Assembly: GCF_030936135.1 (NCBI RefSeq) | Contig: NC_082599.1 | Coordinates: forward strand, 3,582,847 to 3,646,846 | Length of the DNA stretch: 64,000 nt | Direction: 5' to 3' | Origin: Gavia stellata | Taxonomy: Eukaryota; Chordata; Aves; Gaviiformes; Gaviidae | In this document: positions 12,601-24,600 of the stretch, in pieces | How positions within the stretch are numbered: position 1 is the first letter of the stretch | How the letters are laid out: every line of letters begins with the position of its first letter | Translations under genes and position numbers: made by a program | The notes under the pieces: model-generated | What the model was told of the DNA's origin: nothing | The model's input: the letters and a program-made list of their open reading frames with translations, nothing else | Databases searched by the model: none

Positions 12601-15600
12601 AAAAAAAAGAAACCCAAATTCTCTCATCCTACTTTCATGTGGTTCTATCCTTCGTATAGGATTACTTAAATCCTCCCTCACACCTCGGATAGCACATATA
12701 AAACTGATCTGTCATGCACTAAACTGCAAGTCGTCAGGACCCATGTACTATATGCCATTTACAGCTTTCTCATCCCAGGCCTGCTGAACTTTTGAATACT
12801 GAATCCCTTTGACATCTGCTACATATAGAAATATTGCCATCGATGTCATTTGGGAGGACTGCAAGAACAGACATTAATAGAGTAAACATTAAAGAGACTT
12901 CCTCTTACAGATATTGGAAAACTTCATTAAATACATATTTAACTATCATATCAAAACAGTTGTTAAAATAACTGTATAAAACATCTATGTTTAGGTGTGT
13001 AATCAAATTAATTAATGCCTATTTACATCAGAACTGATACTCTTGCTGCTTATGGATTAATCTCATGATATTATTTGATGAGATTTTCTAAAAGTTGTGT
13101 AAAAATTGCACAATATTGATCACAGAGTCACAGAATCACTAAGTTTGGAAAAGACCTGTAAGATCATCAAGTCCAACCATCATCCCAACACCACCATGCC
13201 ACTAAACCATGTCCTGCAATGCCATGTCCACACGTTCCTTAAACACCTCCCGGGATGGTGACTCCACCACCTCCCTGGGCAGCCTGTTCCAGTGCTTCAC
13301 CACTCTCTCAGTAAAGAAATTTTTCCTAATATCCAGTCTAAACTCCCCTGATGCAACTTGAGGCCATTTCCTCTCGTTCTATCAAGGGTTTAAGGGTTTA
13401 AAAATTCAGCGAAAATTTCTAGCCTGGGTGCAGTAAATTGTTCGAGCACTCAGTTCATCTTCCATCATTATATAATTATCATTCTACCATTTAAAAAAGG
13501 TTTTGAATGATTTAAAAAATATTGACTAAGGATAGATAAATGATTATATTGTAATTGTGTTCAGAGACAGACATTTGAAAGGAATTTTGCACTTTATTTA
13601 CCCAGTAAGCTATAAACTCTAATTTCCAAACAGATTTTGTTTAAACCCTCCTAATTCTGCAGTAAGTCCTTTGACTCTGTTGGAAATTATTCCAGTTTTT
13701 TACACGCATAAATGAGACAAGGCTCTGCAGAGAAAACAGAGCTCTAGGTCAGATATTAACATCAACATTTGCACAAAATTCTTTTTCATTATGGTGGGAT
13801 TTGTTGTTTTACCTAGCGGCAGAAGAGAGCCCTTGGAAATTAAGTGGAAGGAAAATTAGGTTAAACTATTCCATCTAATATTGTAAATGTCTTTTTAATT
13901 TTCAATCAGTGCAGTTTTGGGACACTATTGAAAACATCAGCACTAATCATAAGTTATTTAACAAATAATACAGACACTACAAGTTCCCTGGGCAAGAACT
14001 GTTCGTGGTTTTATAGATATATTTTTAAGTTGCTGTTCACTTTCAATGGTACCAATTGAAAATTACCAGAGCTTATTTATTATAGGCTGGCTGGAAGATT
14101 GCAAACCAATTGCTGGACAAATTACTTTGAGATTAAATTATGGTGTTTTCAGAAACTTTACTAGTTTATTAAATAAAAAGTGGGGCTCGCTGTTGTTTTT
14201 TCTAGATCTCGAATAGGGTCAGCAGTTCAGAGTGTGTTCAAAATAGTTTGGTTCGTACAGTGTCTTAATTTTATCCCAGCAGATAGGATGGGAACCTGCC
14301 AGAAATCTCTATTAGCTCTTCAAATGGTATCCTTCTTATTTTTAAAAATGTTAATTTTAGGAAATATTTGCAAAATCATTAAATCATTACTTTTCTTTTG
14401 ATCTTGATATGCATCAACAGTTTCTAGTTTGTTATGGGACAAGGGTCAGGAAAAATTGCAAATTATAGCAAAAAAGAGATGGAGTAGACATAGGTGTATT
14501 ACAGGGCTCCCCTGGGTTTCCTAGGGGGTTTTTTTTGATCCTGGTTTTTCTGGACTGATGATAATGATTTTAGTTTTCATTGTTATCAGCTTGGATTTTG
14601 TACCTAGTCCACAAAAGCTTGGAAACTGTTCAGTGTTTGGGGAAATTCTTTTTCTATTAAGTGAAATCACAGTTTAAAGAATATCAGGATTTTCCAGATG
14701 AAGGCTTTTTCAGGTTTCTCACACCATCACTACCTTATTATAGGAAAAAAAAAAAATAATAAAAAGGACCTTGTTTTCTAGGATTGACCTGCCAAACAAA
14801 ATGTCAGAATCTTATGGTAGGATAAACAGATTTTGCAATATTGTTCTCCACAATATATTTAATTTCAAAGCTAAATCATTCACTGTTCAGAGAGCACTCT
14901 GCATTCTCATTCTTGGTCAGAAACACTAAAGATGATGCTGGAAATAACCACAGAAAGCATGGATGGGATGGTACCGTTGGTTTTTTTCACTCCGGTTTAT
15001 TTTGATTAACTGAGCAAAGTTAATTTAATCATTTCAGCTTTTGCCTTTCTTTAACCCCATGCTGTTCATACTGTTTTCTTTGTAGTCACTGAACAAGAGA
15101 CTAAAGTGCCCAAGAAAACCATCATCATGTAAGTGCTGATTTTTTTTTTTTTTGGTAACATTTGTGGTTTGCCTTGCTGCCTATGCATGATCCAATAACA
15201 AGCTTGTGTTTATTGGCCATGCAAGAGTGTTCATTCCCATCCCACCAGATCTCATGGTATTCTGTGCTATGCAAAGTGAGCACCTGAAAAAAAATCTTAT
15301 TATCCCTTTTAAAAAATAGCAGCACTGGTGTTAGACACAGCCTGGGTCAGTTTTTTATGATATTAAGTGTGAAAGAATTCCACTGAATACTGCCGGAGTT
15401 GCACAAGAGCTCAAGAAAGTAGAGTCTGACTCGCAATGTTGAAAAGAAATCAGCTTTGAGAACTAGCTACTTGAAAAAATGTACAAATATAACAAATATC
15501 TCACAGCTTACAGTGATTTCTTCTGGCTTTCTATTTTAAATTTTTCAGGAAACCCTTTTATGGTGAAGCAGAAGGGATATGCTCATTTTTATCCCCTTCT

Positions 15601-18600
15601 GTCTCTATATTTCTAACATGAAATGTTGTCCTGATAACGACTTGGGCTTTTTGGATACTTTGAGCCTGGTTTATATTGTGTGTCTATAATATATAAAGAT
15701 TAATTGCAGCAAAAAGCAGTACTTTCTCAGTCATATGCAGACCAGAAGCTCATCAGCCATTAAAATCTTAAAAGTACCTTCTTGGTTTTAAGTATCATAA
15801 ACAAATACCTAATAATATAGTTTCATGTGCTGGAAGGGGGACATTGTCCTTCTGTGGTAGGCCTTCAGAGCGCCTCCAAGCTATTAAAATAATGTCCTAA
15901 TGGTAGTAGGTGACTATACAATGGGTATTTTTGGGAAATGCATTCCCTCAAGAGTTGTAATATTGCTAAAATCAGTCTTTGACTTGGACATGATGTTAAA
16001 GTTGACTTTTTTGTTAGATGGTGAGGAGGATGGGTGAAATGACAGCTAAAATATGGTTAAGAATTGCTTACCTTTTATCCTTTTATTATTTTCTATGGCG
16101 ACTATTAGTTATGATCCATGCATTTAGCCCATTTGGAGCCAGTGGCTTATAAGAAGACATGTCCCCCCTCCTAGCAGCTTCCAATTTGAACAGGCAAAGA
16201 GCAGACAGGAGAGGCAAGAAAGGGTTCTGCCTTTGCCCCTCTCTCTCCAGCACATCACTTCAGTTAACATCTCCAGTCATTAGACTTTTTTACCCTGCAA
16301 AGACCAGAAAACAAAGATGTTTCTGCCTGTACCATCTCAAGGAACAGGGTTCAGATACCAGTGGAGTAGCTATAACAGAGAAATTTTTTTTTTATATCAT
16401 GTTCAGAAACATCCCAAGAAAGTAATGAGCAGGAAGGAACCACTCAGAGCCAGACCATGTCTAAAGCTTAGTAAATCTCATCTTTCTATATCTCTGTGCC
16501 CGTAAATCACCTGGAGAGATGCTTTTATTTTACATCTCTCCTCAGTCAGCTAATAGACCTCCTTTTCCCTCTGTGATTCCAAATCGCAAGCAGCAGCATT
16601 AATATTGGTTGATTAAATAATCTTAAATTAATACAAAATAGCATCAGTTAAGCTGATTTCTAAATTTCTGACATGCAAATTCCATAGGCTATTGCTTTGG
16701 ACAGCTCAAGAAGCGCTTCCTAGATTTAGGGCTGCAGCCCCAAAGGAGGTTGTCACATTTATGGGTGGGATCTCAGAACAACATGAAGTCCCCTCCTTTT
16801 GCTAGTGGATGCGGTCATGAACTTATTAGAGTGGACCTCAGCTGGAACTGGGATAGCAATGGGGTAAAGTTTGGGAACAACTCTCTGAGGGCACATGCCA
16901 GCTTTCCTTAATGTGTAGCGAGCCGAGGAACAGAAGCAGCTTTGAAACTACTAGCAGAAAATAACAGATAATTTAGAGACGGGATTGAACAATGTCTATA
17001 TATGCAAATCCCAGACGCAAAAAAGCATTTTAACCTTGCAATGTAGAGCAAAATCTATTGCAAGTACACATGCATTCAGTCTCGTCTTTAAAAGGATTTA
17101 GTTTTGCATAATCCAGAAAGGCACCATGGCCATTATGAAGGCTCTGCATAGACCTTAAAGCTCTATAGAAAAACTATAGAAAACTTGGAAAGAGTAAAGC
17201 AGTGGAAATGAGCAGTAGCAGAGAGGGTGCTCTGGAAGAAAAGAAATCTCACTGTAGCTGATCCAGTCCTGGACTTCACCGCATCCTCAAAGGGAGAGAT
17301 TGATGGTGGAAAGAAACCTGATCTCCGTAGGAGAAGGCAATACCAGTCTCAAAAATGAGACCAATGGATGAGAAAGGCTACTATATGTCTAAGAGGGTTA
17401 GTCTTCCATGATAGTTAGACAAATGCAATAGGAGAAACGGTCTCTCCTTCCACCCTTCTCTGTATCTCAGTGCAAAAGCCAGAGCAGAGACGGCTGGAGA
17501 GCAGAGCTGTTGGCGTTCAGCCCTATGTGGCCATGACTAGAGGCTGGTGAGGAGAAAGAGAGACATGAAAAAGCTATTATCTTGATTCATAACCATTCCT
17601 TCTCACTTCAGGCCATTGTCTTTACCCTTCAATTAGTTCTTTTTTTATCCCATTGCTTGGAGGTAGAGACAGAATCTCAACACAGAAACAAAATCAGCTT
17701 TGCCACCAAACCAGCTACCTCCACTGTAGAGCAACAGCTTCCTTGTGCTTGCAAAGCAGACACTGTCTTTACCTTCAAGTTTTTCCATGTAAGAAATGCC
17801 ACTGAAAAATCTGCAGGAAAAACTCCATGTTAAACATATAAATTAAGAGCATTGAAGTCTGGGTTTAGGTGTTCCTGTCCCCGGATTTTAAAGCTATTTG
17901 ATCCAATTTCATCTGTAGCTCGTTTAAAGTCAAAGTTCATCCTGGGATGGGAGCAGAAGATTGACACAAGCTGTATGTTTATACAGGGATGCTGAGAAGT
18001 CCCAACTGCTTTGGATACCTTAAAAAATCTAAAGTAAGGCCAGCGGAAATATGCTGAGAAATTATTATCATGCATCCCAGATTGCTTTGGTACTCCTATG
18101 TCAATTACTGGTAGTAGGATTGGGCTGTGTCTGCAACAACATTTTGGCGTAGGTGACTTCTGCAGGAAATGTTCTGACTTTCTTTTCCTGGTATCCAAAT
18201 GCTTAATGAGCTTTTAATGTAACTGTTCTGCATGTGAAAATGCAGACCTCTGGTCTCCAAAGCCTTTAATAAAAAAAATAGAGATATGTTACATTTATTA
18301 AAAAAGAAGAAACTGCTGACCCTACTGTAATAAAGGGAATTTTGCCATTGAGTTTGATGAAGCCAGGATTTCAGCCAAAGACACTCGGCAAAAGGTTAAA
18401 CTCCTGAGTGCTTAAAATCCTTGGGTAAAACTGCTATATGGGTCCAAAGTAGAATAATAGGTGGTCAACATAAGCACATGAAATATAGCAGCATCCAGAA
18501 GAACATTTCTCAGCTGGACATACCCGTTGTGTGTTCATGCACTCAAGGAGGTTAATGGAGCTAGGATCCACCTGGGGGAAAGGGCACTGAGGTTTTCCCT

Positions 18601-21600
18601 GGATCAGAAAGTGAGTGGAGATGGGCATGTGGGTGTGTGCATTGCGTGTGTATCCCTTCCAAAATGGCACGCTTCACCGAAAGCTGGAGTGCTCACAAAA
18701 CTAACCCCACTGTAACACCTTGACCGACAATGGCATGTGCTGATGGAGTGTGGCTCCCTGAAAAGTCTCGTCTTCCTGCCAACTCCATTCCAACCCTTTC
18801 TGTCATCAGAGAGGAAACGATAACCACTGTGGTGAAGAGCCCAAGACAAAGGGGAAGGGTTTCTCCTGCACGTTCTTCTTCAGGTCATTCGCCTTCCCGC
18901 TCCCCAAGAGCGGAGCCAACTCCAGAGCCAGTTTATGTTTCAAAGATCAGGCAGCCTGTCCACAGACATGAGCAGGAGGCAACACCGAAGTCTGCTGTTC
19001 CCATGCTTTTTGTCACAGAACCAGAGGACAGGCAAGGAGCAGCAGCTAGAGATGTTGTCACAGAGACCAAGGTGGAAGAGAAAAAGCCCAAATGGGTTGA
19101 AGTGGAAGAAATAATTGAATTCAAGGTGAAAAAATCACCAAAACCTGCAAGGAAAAGAGGCTCTTCCCCAGCAAAGCAAGAAGAAGATGACTCAGGGGTG
19201 TTAACATTCACTTTTCCTAGCTCAAGGCCTAGGCATTCCCCAGAAGATGATCCAAACACAAACAACTCCAACAATAAATTGGTGGAACAGCCAAAATCTT
19301 TGCCTAACGACAGTCTCTCTGAAGCTGATATCCAGCCCTTGGCGTACGCAACCGAGCAGGAAGGACCTCAAGTCAGCAGTGAAGACAGAAGCTCCCCGTG
19401 TGGGTCTGAACAACTAGGAAATAGTTCATTTATGGATTGTGGAACCGAAGGAAAGAGCTTCTCACAGGAAACAAGTGCTCACTACGGGTCAGATGTCGCT
19501 TCCCCGCTGCTTGCCTGCGGAGGTGAGCCTTTGATTTTCAGTTTTGAGGCAGCTGCTGCAGACCAGCACGAACTTCTGTTCTCACCGGTGAGTCCAGAGG
19601 TTACAGAGGAAGCAGATGAATTAGATGTATCTTGGCCTGTTGAAGAGGGGGTACCTGAAATAATACAAGATGTCCTTCCAGAAGAGGATAATGTCATTAT
19701 AGTTGATGAACCGGAGGAACTACAGACAGATGACATTAGCACCCGGGACCGCAAAATCTTAACCCACAATGGCAAAGTATTAACTTTGGAGGATCTTGAA
19801 GATTATGTTCCTGAAGAAGGTGAGACCTACGGGTGTGATGATCACAGCCATATGGCAGAGAAACCCTGTGAGATCTCTGTGCTCCAGACAGAGATTAATG
19901 AGCCAATGATTGGGAAGCCAGTGCTGCTGAATCTGGGGAGACCTGTGGTTTCCAAGCCCAGGCAAAGGTTTTTCAGCCAGTTTGAGGAGCACGTTCCTGG
20001 GGGCATGTTCATGTCAGCATCTAGAGTAACCGGTGTGCAGTCTGTGGGCCCCTCAAACATCTCTTTCCATGTGAGTGATACCTGCATGTCAGTGACGCCT
20101 GGGGTGCGCGCAGCAACAGCAGCAGCTTCTCCTGGTCCCTCCTTCACAGTGAAACCATCTTTCTGCACCGAAGTCCAGCTCTCAGCAGACAACGGACAGT
20201 CAAGCTTTAAAACTGAAGTTTCCACGAGAACCCTCAGCTATGGGACTGTTGGCGAGCCTGTTACCTTGCACATCAGCACAGAAGACCTCTCCCAAAGCTG
20301 AGCAGATGCAAGCATAATTTTCAACACAAAAGAAAGCAGCGTTTTAGAAAAAACTAGTCAAAATTGTTGTAGGTGAGGGGAATTAGTGGCAAAGATTACA
20401 AGGTAACATATACGAGGGAATACCTTTGAGGAAAATATATTTAAATACGAAATGTCGAGCTTTTCCAGTCTTAAAGGGAACATGTCTGTCAGAACAGTTT
20501 GTAATTTTAAAAGCTTTGATCGAGGTGAACATATATCATTCCATAGTGGAGCAGTGATGGTAGGTTTAGGAAAAGCTTGATTCTCCTGCCTATGACAGAA
20601 ATATAAATGAATTAAGTGCATTTCTGTCCATGAACTTAACAATTATGTCAAGTGCCAATTTGTAAATTATGGTGTGGCAAGAAGGTGAAAGTATCTAAGC
20701 TTTTCAGCATCTTTCAGCAGCCCAGGATAGGGGGACTGTTTCCAGCTAAAGCAGTCTCCTGTCACTGTGTGTGCCCGAAGGTCACGAAGCTTCACACTGC
20801 TTTGGCTCTGCTGTATACTTTTGACACCAATTAGCTCTACCAAAATTTCTTCATAAACCTTTCAACATGCACAGTCTGGTTACATTATACTAAACTTCTG
20901 CCACAGAATGAAACACACAGAAAATATTGCATTTACTAGGGATGCAAAGGGCTGCTCAGACCCTTTGGTTGAAATCCTAATTTGACTGAAGTCAATGGTG
21001 AAAGTCCCGCTGACTTGAGGAAGCAAGGATTTCATTGTTCTCTTCTGCTTTAAGTAAAAAAAAGACCATCTTTTTTAAATGACTGCTGTTTTCAAGTCCA
21101 CTTCCTAGTTGTCTAAAGATGTAGGTTTCATTATTCTGCATTCTAGTGTAGTGGATTTATAAACCATATCTCTTAAAATATAGATTTACTTAATGTGCAC
21201 CAAAGCGCTGCACAAAATTACTTCTGCATCTATAATCAAATGCTAACACGGATAAAGAACCACAAATGTGGTCTTTGTCGATAAATATTACTGGAAGAAT
21301 ATTTGGTCTCCTGTACATGCCAGTGGTGAAACATTAGTGTTAACAGATTGAGGGATAATGTCTCCTACATGTGCTAAGAGGAATTCACCACTGAGCTACA
21401 GCAAAGTAGCAGGAGCACAAAGACAGTTTAAAAAAAAAAAGAAAGAAAGAAAGAAAAGAGATCTTTACCATAAATGCCTGGTTGAAAAATACATGTCTTC
21501 AAAATGTATTGGGCTGCTTGGAAGCACTGCCAGTTGCAATTTCATCGTATTACTGTAACCATGTATGTCGAGCTGTCTTGTAGAGGTACTGCCTTTTGTT

Positions 21601-24600
21601 GAGTTTCTCTGGAGCTTTGCAGCTCAGTGGGAGCATTGGTTGTGAGGGGAAGGCTAAGATGCACCGAGCATGGCCCATTCCTGTTGGCTTCACCAAAAAT
21701 GGATGTTGCACAGACCTTCAACAAGTTGCTCAGCCCTGGAAAGAAATGAGCTCACAGGCCCAAATATTGGTCCCAGCTGAAGACAGCTGGAGTTTGTCAC
21801 TGATCTCAGTAGGACCAAGCACTGGTCCTCTCTATCTGACAGAGATGTGGGGTGATAAAACCCCAACACCTTGTCCCAGCTGAGTTGTGTAGTACTGTCG
21901 CAATAGAAAATATTTTCATTTAGATGGTGCAGGGAAACCAGCACTGCTCAGACACAGCTGAATTTCTAACTAGCATGGAGAGGATTGAGTGAGTTTTTGC
22001 CTTGGAAATGTTGATGTGTGATGTTGTTTCAGTGTTTCCCAGCTAGGTACAATTGTGAAGCTTGTTCTGGAGTCCTCCGGGCAATATTCCCGCTAACAGG
22101 GATTGAATTCACAAAAGGTGCTTGTAGAAAAGAATACGTTATTTTTTTCCTTCTGTGGCTGCACCTTGATCATGTGCTGACTAAAACGAACACATTGATT
22201 TCACAGCCTTTTACTTTCAATATCTAAACAGGATGTTATGTGTAATATCACGTGCACTACCCTCATGATATAGGATGCTTTTCCAGTGATTACATGTGGT
22301 GAAAAAAATCAAGCCTCTTTTATGTTATTCTCCCATTTTTTATAACATCTCCTTGGTTTATACTGTTTGTTTTATAATTAAGCAATATGATGGATATATA
22401 TTAGTGCTTTTTTCATATATTGCACTGTACTTTGGAACGTAACAGACATACAACAGAGAAATACTTTCAAAACTGAAAATATTTCTTTCTTATTGGGCCT
22501 GATTCTGATCTCAGTTATTCCAGTATCAATCTAGAATAATTCCACAGAGGGAAGTGGATTTGATTCGGATTTACAAAGATACTGCTGAGAAAAGAATTTG
22601 CCCTATGATAGCCTTCAAAAATACAATATTCATCCAAAAGATAATAAAGATGTGTAAAGGGAAGTGGAGGTTTCCTCCTGTTGTGGCTGATGCTCAGGTT
22701 TTTCTAAAGAAGCTAAAAGGTTGCAGTTCAGATGGTCATAGAAGAAATCACTATACTTCGATTTATTAGCCCAAAGCAATTAACATCTGTTTACATTTTC
22801 TTTTGAAATTGAAGCAAAAGAGAATAATTTGAAAGGAATTTTTTAAATCCTATGCAGAACTCTGTTCAAAAAGTGAAAGGTTTATGAAAAGTTCATTACG
22901 TATACTTTCAAAATATTTTCCTAGAGGTTAAAAATTATGCTTGTAAGTGATTAAACTATGTAGATAACTAATGAGATGTGTGGGGGTTTATTTCTTGTAG
23001 ATGAAAACATACAGCTGTATTAAAAATTTTAATACAAAGAATGTTTTACTAAAATGCCTGCAGGTAAATGGGTATTAATAAACTGGAAACTTCAGTTTGC
23101 TTGAGATACAAAAAGAAAAAAAGCACACAAAAAAAAATCAAATGCAAGATATGCTGTTAGACACTGAGTTTATATCAATAAATGTCTTGCCATCAGCTGT
23201 CACTGAACTCACTGGGTTTCTGTTTTCGTCTCTGTTCATGGCAATCAATAGTCCATCAGCTCGTCTGCTTTTCCCATCGACTTCAGCAGGAGCTGGGTTG
23301 CAACCCAAGAATATGGCTCTAGCTCAGCTTCTTACGGACAGTTTCAGAAGCGTTGAAGTGAAAGAACCTGTTTTTAGGGAAACTTCCAACGCAGATCTAG
23401 GAGTCAATAATTTTCAACAATGCTCATCCTCTTGGGTCCTTCTCTGAGGCTGAATTGGAACTTCAAAATACATGTCAGTCTTGTGTTCCTGGTTATTGGC
23501 TGAAGGACACGTGGGGTGGAAATGTTCACGGTTGAGATTTTAGAATTGGGAAACAGGCTCTTCGTCACAGGTGCGTCACCACTGCAACATTAGTTTGATG
23601 TACCTCAGTAAATACTGAAGTTCCTCATAGTGTGTAACATCCCTAAACAGGATGGAAACTGGGAGGAAAGTGGTGGTATTAGCAGCATGGGGGAGACGTG
23701 TGGTTATATATAACCTGTGTGTGTATATATATATATATATAAAAAAAAATCTATGAATATATATTCTCATTGAGAGATACTAAGTGTGTTTCATGCCTTT
23801 CCAAACAGGGCAGTTGTTGGCAGCTGCCCAGCTCGTAGGACTGCACCAGTTGGTGGCAATCACAACAGGAACACCATGGAATCAAAATATTTATCTAGGG
23901 AAATATTTAAAGCTCTTCTACCCAGCCCAGTACTGATGAACAGTGATGGGCAGTCTAGGACATCATGTGAGCAAAACTTGCTTTTTCCATCAACAAACCC
24001 AGAACTGAAATATTTCATAACCACTACGTCCATGGGGAGGACATTGAAAACAAAAATCAAGTGAGATGTCTTCAAAGGGGGCTGATCTAAAAGCAGCGTT
24101 CAACTTTACCTGCTAAGGTCTGTCATGGGAATTTACTTTCTTAAAGATAGGAAAGGAGCAGAATCAAAATGGCTACAGGACATGCTCCTGTGTCAATGAC
24201 ATTAAACAAGTCAGAGCCGTTTGTCTGCAAGTGTTCTTTTTTTTTTCTCCTGAACCACATGATGGTTCAAGTTTGCGCTCTTGCTTGGCAAGCAATCACA
24301 TCATGGACATGACCAATTGTCTTAACCTGACATGCATTTTCCTGTCTTTATGGTTACTTGAGAGTTTCCCTTGATGTCGTCTGTCCCTCTGTTGTGCCTC
24401 TTCAAGATTTGTGGAAGGTGTATTGGGCAGAAAATTGGACGAGATGAGCTCCTGACATGCTATGATCCCATCCTAGTCTAGCTTCTTCTACCAGCGCTGA
24501 CTGGGGATGAGACCATGGTGTGTGTCTCCTGGGTGGCCATTCTGCAAAGACATATGATTGAAAATCCATTTTTCTGTGTGGAAAGCTTTTGTCTTCTTTC

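Larger units (their letters stand above)
8533..15085 (+). other. OBSCN: OBSCN 6.5-kb intron at the A/B branch
   Basis: A long intron. It contains a possible hAT relic (11024-11174), a minus-strand CR1 3' end (13121-13385) and A-rich runs near 11329 and 12594. I see no coding exon in it. The polypyrimidine tract and TTTGTAG before 15086 form its acceptor. Confidence 0.6.

Noticed and set aside
17830-18198. 122-codon minus-strand frame
   Set aside because: Inside an OBSCN intron, no domain, and not flanked by plausible regulatory sites.
18730-18809. Separate gene starting at the ATG of 18730
   Set aside because: The acceptor at 18808-18809 matches phase 2 of the exon at 15086, and the joined protein agrees with remembered obscurin; the ATG lies in the intron.
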